From assembly GCA_963978905.1 (NCBI GenBank), contig OZ022256.1, positions 58,306,646 through 58,370,645 on the forward strand: a stretch of 64,000 nucleotides of DNA, read 5' to 3'. Each line of letters opens with the position of its first letter. The stretch's first letter is position 1. The notes beneath the pieces are model-generated. The model saw only the letters and a program-made list of their open reading frames with translations, was not told the DNA's origin and made no database searches. Both the position numbers and the translations under genes were made by a program. Positions 22,664-34,272 of this stretch are shown here, one piece after another. Source of the stretch: Trichostrongylus colubriformis (taxonomy: Eukaryota > Nematoda > Chromadorea > Rhabditida > Trichostrongylidae).

Positions 22664-22874
22664 GTAGGCAACCTTCGTTGTTGGGTGTTCGTAGAGGATT
22701 TACGTTCAAACTTTTGAGAGTCTACTATTTTCATTTCTATTTCAGGCACCGACACATGGTTAGCTATTTCGCACTATGTTGGTCGAAATCCAGAAGTGGT
22801 GGTTCAGCTTGGAATGTTTGAGCTGACTGGCTAAGGATAATAAAGGATAAAATTTCCGGTGCTGATCAATTTCT

Positions 22875-23139
22875 TTCTGGGATGCGCCGCACGTTCTAGT
22901 TCCATTCAGAATCGTGATGGCTGGTGAATGTGATCTGGCCTATAAAATGACTTGCGGTGGCCAGTCGATGTACAAGTCAGTGCTTTTATCCTCCCAGACG
23001 AGTCTGGTACCAGTTTGCCGATCTCGGAAGGATGGAAGGCTTGGTTAGCCTGTGCGGGCCGCACTCTCATGGTACGGGGATCTGATCCCCGCACCATTAG
23101 AGAATGGGATGTGCACCACCTTCCACTACACCACCATCT
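22875..23139 (-). repeat. tRNA-like SINE, copy 1
   Basis: Read on the - strand, it starts with a pol III box A-like TGGTGTAGTGG, followed by a box B-like GGGATCAGATCC. A body follows that ends near the GCGCCGCACG-type sequence. The body (AGACGAGTCTGG, TGTACATCG.., CATCACGATTCTG.ATGGAACTAG) recurs at 60778-61010 and more weakly at 60530-60720. Confidence 0.55.
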
Positions 23140-23534
23140 CCTGCTGATCAGATGCAGCATTAGAATGTTTCCGGAAGGAGTAAAACTGTTGGTGAACAAG
23201 TACTATGTACTTGGGCATTGTACTTGCTTACTACGCGTCAGTAGAGGTATATCTATGCATGTTGATGCGAAAAAAGCAAGAATTTTGTTGGAGTGCAGCT
23301 TCTGAAAGTCCGTCAGAATGGGGCGTCCCAGGAAGCGGTTCGCGAAGAATCTGGGAGCAGAGGGGCGACAGTCATGTGGTCAGGGGTGCAGAGTGGTAGA
23401 CTTGTCAGCATTGGGAGATAGGAAATATGAACTGTGTTTTGCCCGTCGACGAATGTTCAGATGTTGCTAGGGGAAAGCTCGAACGAGTTCCTTTCTTCCA
23501 GTTTTTAATTTCTGCATTTTTTCTGCATTTCTGC

Positions 23535-23797
23535 ATGAAAGATATGTTTCGATGGCCAAGCATAAATGTATTGTTTGAGGATTGTGATTTTTGCTCAAAA
23601 AGCAGGACATCTGGAAAATACAGCCGTCGCTATAATGTGCGGAACACGCTGCAAAAACCACTCATTTGGATCGCTACGTCGCCTTGTATCCCTGTCAAAG
23701 TCCCCTATTCGGTTGATATTGGACAACCTGGCTATAATATTTTTTTTAAATTACTTCTTAAAGAAGACAGGAGCCGTCGACAAATCATTAGGTTGAG
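23535..23797 (+). promoter_or_regulatory. Orphan copy of the secreted gene 3 upstream block
   Basis: Sequence from 23535 to 23745 matches 25621-25830 at roughly 85-90% by eye, including the TATAAT box (23631 and 25720). No family exon follows: a mariner starts at 23798. It is either a promoter that lost its gene or a tandem duplication of the gene 3 control region. Confidence 0.55.
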
Positions 23798-25299
23798 TCG
23801 ATATGAATCGCACAAATCGACAAATTTTATCTTTATCGTACAACGTTTTAACGACAGCTGTGATTCACTTGAAATATGCTCCATCTTTATCGATGACCTT
23901 CTGCCACCGTTAGGCAGATCGTTGATGCCCTCGCTCTTGAAGGCCAGGAGCTGGGCCTCGAGAAGATCTCAACTGCCTTTTTGATGTCGTCGCGAGTCTT
24001 GAAGTCCTGGCCGTCCAGGGGCGTTGGAGATGGGAGAGAAGCTTGAAATGAAGGGGCCAGGTCTGGGGAGTACGGTGGATGTGGAAGCACGGTCCAACTG
24101 TACGACAGCAGCTCGGCCTAGGTCGATCTTGCAATGTGCGGTCTGCGTTGTCGTGGTGGAAATAGACATGTTACCGCGCCGTTGGAATTTTGGACATTTA
24201 CCTTCAATTCTCGGAATTGACGACCGTAGACGTCGGTAAATACTACTGTACCTTCATCGAGCAGCTCCAATTACTCTATGCCATGTAGGTCACCAAATGC
24301 AGAGTATCACCTTCTTAGGATGTGCAGTGAGTTTGGGGACGTCGTTCGGGTCCACATCTTTGTCGACCCATTGAGCACGGCAATAAGAGTTAGAGTAAAG
24401 GACCTTTTTCTCATCGCCAGTGATTATTTCGTCGAGCTAACGATGGTGGTGCTTGAAGGTGAGCAACGGAAGTGCGATCTCACTCAGCCGATCCATGTCC
24501 CGTTGCAGAGCATGAGGTACCCATCGACCGAGTTCTGCACCTTGCCGATTGATTTCAAGCCGCGAGCTACTGTGGACTAACTGACTCGAAGACCAGTCAC
24601 CATCTCACGAGTGCTTTGATACGGATCGGCTCCCACCTGATTCCACAGCGAGTCCAAATCCGGCTTCCTCGAGCGTCAAGCATGGTCTTCGTCATCGATG
24701 TGATAGTCGTCCAACGCAAGCTTCTAATGCCACAAGTACACTGTGCATACTTCTGGCAGAGCATGCACCTTGTAAGCTTCCTTTTGACGTCTGTCGACAT
24801 CCGCGGTTTCCTGGCCGGATAGCCATAGAAAGAGTATGACGTTGCGGGTGCGTACCCTTATGTCAGTATTGTCGCACTGCGGCATGTCGCAAGCAAAGCA
24901 AGGCGCATGAGCTAAAGACGCCATATTGTTGGGTCTCGGAGCGATTACAAGTCAACTGCGATCGTGCCCACAACATTACCGTGTAATCGTTCTAAGACCG
25001 AACAATCGCGACGCGCATAGCTCGTACACACTGCGTCGCACGCCGCTCGTCGTCGTGCGACAATCCTGACATAAGGGTACACACCCTGACGTTGCGGATG
25101 TGGTCTCTGGACGGCTTGAAATGGTGCGGCATGCTTGCGGAATGAAACTAGTTTGGAGAGTTTGTTTGACTGTACTTTTGAGAGCTTTTTATACTCATCC
25201 CAACGGTATCTCTCGGGTCCATTTTCGTTAACTCGTTGCTGAGCCATGATCTCTAATCAATAATACCATTTGTAACCGAGCCATATCGACTCAACCTAA
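23798..25299 (-). mobile_element. Decayed mariner element
   Basis: The ends TTAGGTTGAGTCGATATG and CATATCGACTCAACCTAA are near-perfect inverted repeats about 1.5 kb apart. The right flank is TA and the left flank is eroded. The - strand retains transposase fragments such as HPPYSPDLAP near 24080 and a start-like MAQQRVNENGPERYRW near 25247. Frames are heavily broken, so it is a dead copy. Confidence 0.78.
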
Positions 25300-25620
25300 T
25301 AGTTTCTTTAATTTCTGCATTGAAACAAAGGAAATTTTCTCAATTCCTCTGTGTTCTTGTTAATGCACTGTATCTATCAAAGCGATTGTGAAAGATTTCT
25401 AACGATTCATTCAAGCCTTACGTAAGCCTACACAAAAATAGTGGTGTCACGAGATTTCGTGCAGAGTCCAGTTCCTATTTTGCGTGATCAATACCACAAC
25501 AAAACTTCTTTTATTGACACATTAAGGCGAGCATCCTTCCAAAGGGCATAATCGGCATGATAGTGCTACCGCGAAAGCACTTTTGTCTTCCAGAAATTGT
25601 TAAATTAGCACTGTGCACCA

Positions 25621-25870
25621 TATGAAAGATATGTTCCGATGACCAAGCATAAAAAGTATTGTTTGAGGACCGTGATTTTTGCTCAAAAAGCAGGAACATC
25701 TGGAAAATACAGCCGTCGTTATAATATGCGGAACAGGCTACAAAAACCACTTATTTGGTTCGCTCTGTCGCTTTGTATCCCTACGGAAGTCCCTTGGTTC
25801 GATTGATATTGGACATCTTGGTTTTAATTTTCACTGATTTGAAAATTTTTTCTTAGAAAAGACAGCTGCG
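25621..25870 (+). promoter_or_regulatory. Upstream block of secreted gene 3
   Basis: Contains TATAAT (25720) and the words shared with 10640-10800 and 23535-23745. It lies 218 bases before the gene 3 ATG. Confidence 0.5.
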
Positions 25871-25937
25871 TCATCAAATTATATTGCTCCAGTCACAGCA
25901 ACATATTACAGCCAATATTAATGCAGATTTGTTTCAG

Positions 25938-28900
25938 ATGCATGCTATTACCGTTTTAATTGTTATTGCATCGGTGGCAGCTTTTCCGCGAGTAGTAAGT
26001 TCGTTACAATTTTGACTGCTTACTTTTCAAGGTCTCGGCACTTTGTGAGATTTATATCAAGCATAGCAACCTTTTTCGAAAGCGACTAGCTTGATTTTCG
26101 TATTTTCACCTGGCTTTTTGCAAGCTCGAGGAAAAGCAAGATTGGGAACATCGCATTCGATCGAAGCGCTTCAACCCTCCATCCTCTCGAGACTCTGAAT
26201 CGTTAGAAGCCTTCCCAAACTGTTCAAATCAGAGGTGGAAGAATAAACAATCAAGCTTACCAGCAAGGTCAAGCTTCCGTTGAGGATTCCCCGACAAGGG
26301 GGTGGGGGAAGGCGTTCGTTGAGGTAGTCAGTGATCCTTTTGAAACTGAGGGGAGTGATAAACCTGATTAATCACGTTCGAACCCCAAACTGATATTTGA
26401 TGTAATCTTTACTCAACTATCTCGAAGGGCAGAGAGCGGCCTTCCACAAGTTGAAAACAAATTGAGACATCATTTTTTCATAGATAAGAAGACGAAATTT
26501 AGAGAGGAGAGCGCATGGACAAGACAAAAGATAAATAGAGCTGTTCCCTCTGTCTACTTGGAATTGTGAGGGAATAGTGTACCATTTGATCTGATAAATT
26601 GTCTGTGGGAACCTCATGCATGGCGCGATCCACAACAAAGTCGGCCAACTCCAGTAGCCCTTTCGCTTGTCCACTGGCAACAAAACACGTCCAAAATGAC
26701 CTCTGAAATTCACCGATTAGCCGTAGAGAGCGTTATCTATTCACGAGTATTTTCGTGGATGAACACTCGAGAATCTATTAGATGAAAACCAAATCTTGAC
26801 TGATATGGGCTTTTTTCATATCTTACTGCGATGGCAAGCACTAAACAAGCGCTAAGAGCCAGTATGCGGACCGAAAAGCGTTTCTTCTCACCGCCATTCT
26901 CAACCGAGGCCACTCATCCTCCCATTGACCTTTTGAGAGTAGATTATGTGTAGCGGAGGCATAACATCGGATCATTTATTCTGAAGAATCGTTGGAAGTT
27001 CCCTCAAATTAAACGGCAGAAAATTTTCTTGACTGGCTTCCTTTGACTTCTTTTTTTAGTATCTGGTATAGAAAGTTAGTTTGAAGAAAGTTACGGTCAT
27101 TTGATGTGATGCACTTCGGACTTTTCCCAGTTTTCATTGACTTTTCCTGGACTGGCTTCCTTTGGACTAACTTCTTTATTTTTGAATACATGATCCAGTC
27201 AAAGTAATCATTAAAGGAACCGGAAGGGGGTCCGAAACAAGAGAAAGATGCAAAGAAATGAGCATTTTGTAACGAACACTCAAGGTTAGAACCGATAAAC
27301 CCGGACTCAAAGGCGCGACGCTGCGGTGTGTATTCGCATCCCACTCGCATCAGCGCATCCATTCCGAGTTGTCCGCTGTAGGAGACGGGCCGTGGGCTAA
27401 CGTTAGTCGTAGCACCTGACTCCCAGCGCAGTGGAGTGGCCATTCCCAACTAAATTAGCATTCATGTAAGTACATCTAGAAACAATACAAGAAAGAACAT
27501 AGTAAAAAGTAAAGGAAAAAACAAAACTGTAATAGCAGCATCTTCTTTGGCACCATGCCAAGGCGTTAAATTGGCGAGTTTGTGCAATGGCAGCCACTTA
27601 AACTCGTCCACACTACGTCTGATCTACCGTAAGCCAAAATTACCCCCTTCTGGTGTCTTTAAGGAGGCAACTGAATCAGAAATCCGCTATCACAAAGCTG
27701 AGTTTGAAGGAAGTTACGGAGTGAGGCACATCGGAATGTTTCCAAATTTTCCTAGATTGCTATTTACAGAACTACGCAACCACTAGAGAAAGCAAGCGGT
27801 CTGTAGGATGGGCTGGGGGAATTATAATTAAAATAGTTTACATAACCTTGGTAGGTTGAGATTTAGTCCTCAAGTTACAAGTATTTCAAAATGCTCAAAT
27901 TCACTATTGGGAAGATACCGGCGCGAAGACACGAATGCGCCTCACTGCGATCCCCGCAACCGTAGTGAAGCGCATTGCGTGATTTCGCTTTAGTTTCTAA
28001 CTTCTTATCGTCCTTTTTTTTCTCGGCGACGCCTTCCTTTCGGAATGCGAGCATCGAATCCCGTTGGGTTTTAATATTTTGTTTAGTCACATTTTGACTC
28101 CACTTTTTCCTTAAAGGAATCGTCCACGGAAAATGCGTTTTTGTGTTACCCATACCTTCATGTTGTATTTGCCTAATGTGGGCCTCATGCAAAATTTCAC
28201 GCGAAAAAATGCGAATCTGGCTGAGATACGGCACTACAAAGTGCGGTCCCAGTGGGCGGGGCCTAAGAGTAAAAGCCTCGTTCCGTCGTCCGCCGTGGTC
28301 GGAGACGCATTGTAGTAGCAGAAAGTTTCGCAAACAGTCCCACTCTCCGTTCCCAACGGCGACGGACCACGGGACGGGGCTTTTACTCTTAGGCCCCGCC
28401 CACTGGGACCGCACTTTGTGGTGCTGTATCTCAGCCAGATTCGCATTTTTTCGCGTGAAATTTTGCATGAGGCCCACATTAGGCAAATACAACATAAACG
28501 TATGAACACAAAAACGCATTTTCCGTGGACGATTCCTTTAATCTTGGGCTCTTCAATCCCTTGAAGAATCGCATACTGAGTAGAAACCACAGAACTACCG
28601 GAGCCTGAAAAAGTGTAGGGGGCGTCATATGGAGGCTCCCCGCTAAAGGAAGGGATCGTATTTTTTGAAAATTTCCCTCAACGCCACGTTGACTCTTTGA
28701 ATTTGTACCAGACTCGTTTGTGAGGACAAAAATGTTGATATCACCCACCCATACGTATCATGGCACAAGAGAGAACTCACTCAAATACCATCGCTTTTCC
28801 CAATGGAAGAAGAATGCACTGCACATCACAAAAAAGGAGTAATCAAAGCTGATTGTACTGTGATCCTTCTTCATTTAGGATTTGAAGAAAGGCTCAATTA

Positions 28901-29502
28901 AGAAAGGCGCGCCATCATAAAGGCCTAGAATCGGGTACACAGTCCAAACTCTACTTTCATAAAACTGCGCACATGATTCCTCAGCGAATTCCTCTGTCAT
29001 AACTCCGTTTGAATGATTTAAGATCACGATAAAAATCTATTTTGCATAAATACACTATCCTCAGCTGCTATAAGCTAACGCGGCAGTAGGGAAAGCAGTT
29101 GAAATAGGCTGCTCCAATTTTTGAGAATTATCGCCACTGCTTTAGATAATGGAATACTCAGCCAATGAAACTGTGGGAGCAGAGATGAAATCGAATGAGA
29201 CGTCAACGTCGGAAAACACGACGGCTGAAACAACTTTTCCACAGCCGACCAACGAAAACATCACGTCGTCTGAAACACCACCGAATCCTGAAACAACTAA
29301 ACGACCTCAAAAAATGCAATGCGTGCCGTGTGTGGTGTGCATCTGTCCTATGCCTGGCTACGGTGGATATGGTCCGTACCCTGGATATCCGCCGTACGGT
29401 GGATATCCAGGGTACGGATATCCGCCGTACGGTGGATATCCTCCAGGAAATGCATATCCTCCATATGCTCCATACGGTCCATATGCACCATACGGAAGAT
29501 AG
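25938..29502 (+). CDS. Secreted Cys/Gly/Tyr-rich protein, family gene 3
   Basis: Exon 1 (25938-25994) has 19 codons, directly follows GTTTCAG, encodes signal peptide MHAITVLIVIASVAAFPRV and ends at GTAAGT. Exon 2 (29146-29502) follows CTTTAG in phase 0. The precursor is about 137 residues. The mature part has four sequons (NET, NET, NTT, NIT) in a Thr/Glu-rich linker and then C-x2-C-x2-C-x-C-P. After that come GYGGYGPYPGYPPYGGY-type repeats ending YAPYGR. The signal end AFPRV is close to PFPRL in gene 2. AATAAA lies at 29548. The 3.1-kb intron holds a partial family A repeat and a TTAA MITE. Confidence 0.77.
26272..26420 (+). repeat. Dispersed repeat family A, partial copy
   Basis: Only the left end is recognisable (TTGAGGATTCCCCGACAAGGGGG and a GGTAGTCAGTGATC-like segment). 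It lies in the intron of secreted gene 3. Confidence 0.45.
28115..28537. repeat. TTAA-flanked foldback MITE
   Basis: A 423-base element between two TTAA (28111-28114 and 28538-28541). The arms of about 160 bases are nearly perfect inverted repeats starting AGGAATCGTCCACGGAAAATG, around a ~100-base centre. It lies in the intron of secreted gene 3. Mirrored frames in it are artefacts. The TTAA duplication suggests piggyBac-type mobilisation. Confidence 0.82.
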
Positions 29503-29619
29503 GATTATATTAACAGAACGTTACTGATGGTGGTTGAATATAGTAGGAATAAACTTTCAAGGGAAGTATGCAATTGTATTTACTACTCAAAAGTGCCTGA
29601 ATATTGAGCCCAATAAATG

Positions 29620-30690
29620 CTCCATTTACGATCTGTCTGACTAAAATTACTATCAGTGATAACCTACAGTATGTACGTCTCACAATGTGGATCCTTCAAT
29701 GAATACTGTGTGGGTTGCCGATCAACGAAACTGCCATGGCAGAAGAAAATTCAACGGTAACGGTTGTGTATCAATACTGTGCTGCCACGTCACCGCGCTC
29801 TCGCCCCACATGGATTGTGTTGCCGTGCATGCCAAGTGCCCTGCTGGTCCCATTGTGAAAAGGGGTGAATTGGCACAATTTGCAGCGGCTCAATGGCACA
29901 GTTGGACAGTCCTGGAGCACACCTATTTCAAAATAAAGCAGAACACCTTCGGGTCAGGCGTTTCGTGTCTTGGATGATTGTAATATGCCTCTACAGGGAG
30001 CGACCGCTGAAGTGTTGACTGCCTGACAAAGCCTCACCATTCCAGGAAAAGAAGAGGTACCAGCATGAGTTCCACTGATATATGTATTTAACAAACAGTT
30101 CCAACCAACATATCATAATATGCCCGGAATAATTCGATGAAATGGCTTTTGAATCGGGACAATGGCGACGAGGGTGAGTAAAAGCACTTGCTGGGTCGCA
30201 GATGAACGCCGTACAAATTGTTTCATGCTCTAGTAGAAAACATTGAAAAGAGCGTATGAGTGTGATACGAAGCGTACGCCAATGGCTCCACGTTGCCCGA
30301 AAAGAAGCGGTCGAACAGCCTAACTTCTGAGCGGTCTGAGTGGCGCTGCTGCGAGACGATGTTGCCGAGTACCGAAATTCAACAAATCCAACGACATTCG
30401 AGTCAAAACCAATCAGCAGAACTGACTCAACTATGTATTTTGAAGGCACGCACATCCCTAAATACATATATTTGACAAACCGATTCGGAAGCAGCCTCGA
30501 TCTACAAAGCGTGATTGCACAAAGGGCAACGGTGGTCTTATTGTTGGAACAGTCTCCACCACCACATCACATCGCAGCAGTGACCACCAAACATCGCGAA
30601 TCTCAATCCGCTCAACATTCCTTCTGAAGATCTTGAAGTTCGATTTGCACTATTCCTCCCAGTTCACTCTGTCGAAAGTTCAGGACGGTT
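29620..30690. other. Intergenic, nothing recognised
   Basis: Open frames such as 29687-29977 lack motifs, splice context or similarity to anything else in the window. Confidence 0.45.
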
Positions 30691-30699
30691 CGTACGACG

Positions 30700-31140
30700 G
30701 TCACCAACGCCCAGGGCACTCCCAGATGTCGAAAAGATAGCTGCTCCATTACGACCCCCCTCCCCCACTTCTGCGAGGCCCGAGCATTCCATTTTTGACC
30801 TCTACAATACCAGTAACTGTTGTCATTGTATAGTTGCAATATGTTTTATTGTTATGTATTCGCATCTGAAGTGAAAAGTGTCCAAGTTCGACTATCCATA
30901 AATCTTGGCATTCTGTTTATTTATGTTGTATTTTATGTTTATTTTGCAAATACAACATGAAGTGAAAAGGTTTTTATTACTCATCTCCTCACACCGATTT
31001 GCTGTGAAACATCCTTCCTTTCTCATCTGCTTTACGGAATGTTTCGATGCTGGTGCATATCGCTGACCACAGCTACGATTCCCCTCCTGCTCGGTTAAAT
31101 GCGACCCCCTTGTCGAAAAATCTTCGACTTCCGCTGTACC
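30700..31140 (-). repeat. Dispersed repeat family A, reverse copy
   Basis: The complement shows the left end (GAAGTCGAAGATTTTTCGAC near 31120), the GGTATTGTAGAGGTCAAA segment near 30800 and the right end (TTTTCGACATCTGGGAGTGCCC near 30715). It carries about 100 extra bases relative to copy 2. Confidence 0.55.
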
Positions 31141-31811
31141 CTGCCTGCCCCCAGAGACATATGCTTACCTCATCATCTTCGTAAGCAAGTATGAGCCAAA
31201 GGCGATCTCATCGAATTCCAGGTACACATCACGAAATATCTGTTGATCTTCTATACTCTGGGCAAAATTCATATCAATACATTTTCCTCAGTCGGAATAG
31301 CAAGGTTTTTCAAGCGATCAATACTTTTCCTCCCCCGGTGCATGACTGATGTGTCAATAATCATGGCAACTGTGGATAAGAGTCATTTCAGTGGCAGGTT
31401 CTTGTCTAATCAACCATTTTTGGGAGCATGCTATCCACCTCCGCAACGTACCCCGCGTCGGTTTTCCACACCCACTTCCACATATTGCAATGAGGGCGCA
31501 ATCTATGGACTCTTTTATTCGCATAATTTTACATTCAGATAAAGCATTATCTATATCTGGTTTTGATTATAACTAGCAGAGGCTATCAATTCGGTGAACT
31601 AAATTCTTCAATTCATCAATGCAAACAAAACTAATGCATTCAAATGTGAGTCACAGAAGTGCACTCAATCATCCTTTATTTCATAAAATCCGTTCAAATG
31701 AAGGCATATGAAAAAGAAAACTGTTGGGGTATGTCGCACATAATCACCGCTACTGAATGCTCCAAGTTGTTGAAGATGCGACTATGCAGTTGCTGCACCG
31801 TATTCTCTCGT

Positions 31812-32899
31812 TCAAAAGCCGCCGTAGCCTTGACCTTGTCTGTTGCCACGACCGTATCCGCCGTATCCGTAACCACCCATACCGAAGGAACCACCGTATC
31901 CATTATATCCTGCTGTTTCTCCGTATGGGCACAATCCATTAGGTCCACAGGGTCCACCACGTCTGCCACCGCGTCTGCCATTACGTCTGCCACCACGTCT
32001 ACTACCACGTCCGCCGTATCCTCCCATAGGACCTTGCCATCCGTTAGGACCCATTGGACCCGGCTGTCCGTAAGATCCAGGTCCCATGGATTTCGACGGT
32101 CCGTAAGGTCCTCCATATTGATTTGGTCCGCCGACAGACCCTCCCATGCCAGTGATTCTCCATCCGTAGACACCTGTTTCATCGCTTCCGCCATACGATC
32201 CGTCATTAGGTCTTCCCATGTTGGGACCTGGTCCTTGAGAACCGTATCTGTTATGTTCTTTGTTCATACCGGGAGGTAGTATCAGTTGGATTTCAAGTGG
32301 AGATTTGTGTGGAACTTCGTCAGTATCGGAATCATTGAAGGATGGTGTGGCCAAAGGTATAGGCGTCGTTTCTTCAAGTTCCACTCCCTTTTCCTCTTGA
32401 CTCGATCCCTGAAATATGGAACATAAGTTTCCGGAGTATTCAGCGGTGAGCTCAAATTTTTGCCAAGGCATTTTTAGCGCATTGAACTCTCACAAAAAAA
32501 GGATGATTCGCGGGGGATAGTCCTGATTCCAAAGCAATCGGGTTCCTTGCATTTTCTATTCGACGTCTTATTTTGGGGATAGGATTAGAATAGGTGGGGA
32601 AGTGAATATTCGTCAAGTAAACCATTTTTCAGCAATTCCACTGCTCTTACAACTTACAAAAAGTGTAAGAAGCCCTTAGTATGGAAAATATCGACTGGGC
32701 GTAAGACGGATAATTTTTTTGGGGTCTGTGTTTGATTTTCCGCAGAACGGGATCGCCTCACTGTGAGCTAATGGATTAGAGCTCCTCAAGGTAGTTAGTT
32801 CCACCTTCATGATACTTTGCTTGAAATGTTTTCAAAACGTACCAAATCGGCATAGGCGATTGCAAATATAGCTACAGTCACGAGAGCGTAGCGATACAT
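31812..32899 (-). CDS. Secreted Gly/Arg-rich protein, family gene 5
   Basis: Exon 1 (32899-32843) has 19 codons after TTTTTCAG, signal peptide MYRYALVTVAIFAIAYADL, donor GTACGT. Exon 2 (32408-31812) follows ATATTTCAG in phase 0. The precursor is about 217 residues. The mature start GSSQEEKGVELEETTP aligns with gene 4. Then come YGWRITGMGG and MGPGSYG, close to YGWKIPG and MGPGPY in gene 4. A strongly basic RRGGRR repeat and a GGYGYGGYGR end follow. AATAAA is about 130 bases past the stop. It is a diverged tandem paralogue of gene 4 without the His block. The basic, Gly-rich tail resembles that of some nematode antimicrobial peptides, but this is only a compositional likeness. Confidence 0.8.
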
Positions 32900-33041
32900 C
32901 TGAAAAATCAAGTTATATTTCGTTTACCACAAATGCAGTACCACTCAAAACAAAAAAAGGAAACGAAAGCTGGAAGACAATCGAGCTTTTGAGAAATGTC
33001 AGGCCGGAGCTGATGCGCTGTTATCGCAGCGATGAGGCAGA

Positions 33042-33225
33042 TATTTATGCTAACCAAAAAGGGCATATTTTTCATTACGTTGTTCCTCTTCACTTCATCA
33101 ATATGTGCTCATTTCCCAGGTGCGACCTCGGTAAGTCCTTCAGAATCTTCTCGTTTTAAGTGCATGTTTGACGCTTGTGCTTGAAAGTACGACATCAGAA
33201 TTATGTAATTGTTTAGTCAGCTCAC
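33042..33225 (-). promoter_or_regulatory. Conserved promoter block of secreted gene 5
   Basis: AGCATAAATATCTGCC (TATA-like ATAAATA at 33042-33048) lies about 145 bases before the ATG. The ATATGTGCTCATTTCCC block is at about 33108, and the GAGCTGACTAAAC block at about 33211-33223. All three align with gene 4. Confidence 0.6.
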
Positions 33226-33499
33226 TCCGTGAGGATGTTTCGATTCACGTGTGGGTCATCATGACAAGTAAATTGTACGCACGCATTTTCAATTTAGCTC
33301 GTTGTTTTCAGGTGCCATTGGTCCAAGTAGGCTCCAAAATCCAAATGACACGGACTCAAGTTGGTGATAGTGACCTTAGGTTTCTATTGCAAATAAAAGC
33401 GATGGGATTGGGCATGCACGACTTCATCGCGACAGACAGTGCAATAAAAACTACCAGCTTTCAATCTCAAAGTAGAATAGAGTTTCGTGGAGGGCAACC

Positions 33500-33870
33500 A
33501 AAGTCAGAGTACATCGAAAGTCGAAGATCCTCCGCGAGGGGGTGGGAGGTCGTATTCGATCGGGCAAGAGGGCGGGGGGAGAAATCGTACCTGCAGAAAT
33601 TAGCGATAAACACAGAACTATATTTTCAATAAGCAGATGAAATGCAAAGGGTACTTCGCAGGGAATCCCTGTGAGAATATGTGAGATACATAGCTATATT
33701 TTTGCTTTTTATAAGAGTACATAGCAATAGACACATTGCAGCTATACATTTCGGCACCAGTTACTGATATTGTAGAGGTCAAAGAAGGGGCTGAGCCTTA
33801 TTTGGTCCCCGTAGAGCGAGGTTTAACTGGAGGTGATATTTTCCTCCACACCTACGAGTGTCCTGACCAG
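33500..33870 (+). repeat. Dispersed repeat family A, copy 5
   Basis: It starts near AAAGTCGAAGATCCTCCGCGA and ends near TTCCTCCACACCTACGAGTG. The internal GTTACTGATATTGTAGAGGTC segment is at about 33760. Confidence 0.6.
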
Positions 33871-34272
33871 AGTTGAAAATTGACAGCCGCATCCATTTTT
33901 GAACAAATGCTACCGAACATGGCACTGCTTTTCTACTAGATACATTTCGCTTTGTGCTGTGAATGTTGATGAGAATGGCAACTATTTTGACCCTCAGATT
34001 CACTTGATTTCAGTCTCACAGAAGCTTCACGTCCTTAATTTTGATTATTGCCTGCAACGACTATATTTCATTCCTCATTCCTTTTTTCGATTTTTCATCA
34101 GTCATGAAAGTCCCAGAATGTGTGTCGCAGTAGTGCAGTATTATTTATTTCAGATGTTCGAGAAAATTAGGAGAAGTATATTCACGTCATTGCTGTGCAG
34201 TGTTGTACAATACAACATTGAAGAAGCTACTGCGTGATCGAAGCGATTTCTTCATGCTTTGAATTGGTTCAT

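Noticed and set aside
23041..23139. Functional tRNA gene
   Set aside because: Box-like words are present but no cloverleaf can be drawn; the sequence continues as a repeated SINE body.
27009..27449. 146-residue - strand open frame
   Set aside because: No recognisable domain; it partly overlaps a locally duplicated sequence (ACTGGCTTCCTTTG at about 27030 and 27150).
28133..28590. Overlapping frames of up to 214 residues on both strands
   Set aside because: They lie on the arms of the TTAA MITE and repeat each other.
29687..29977. 96-residue open frame
   Set aside because: No motif, splice context or repeat; consistent with chance.
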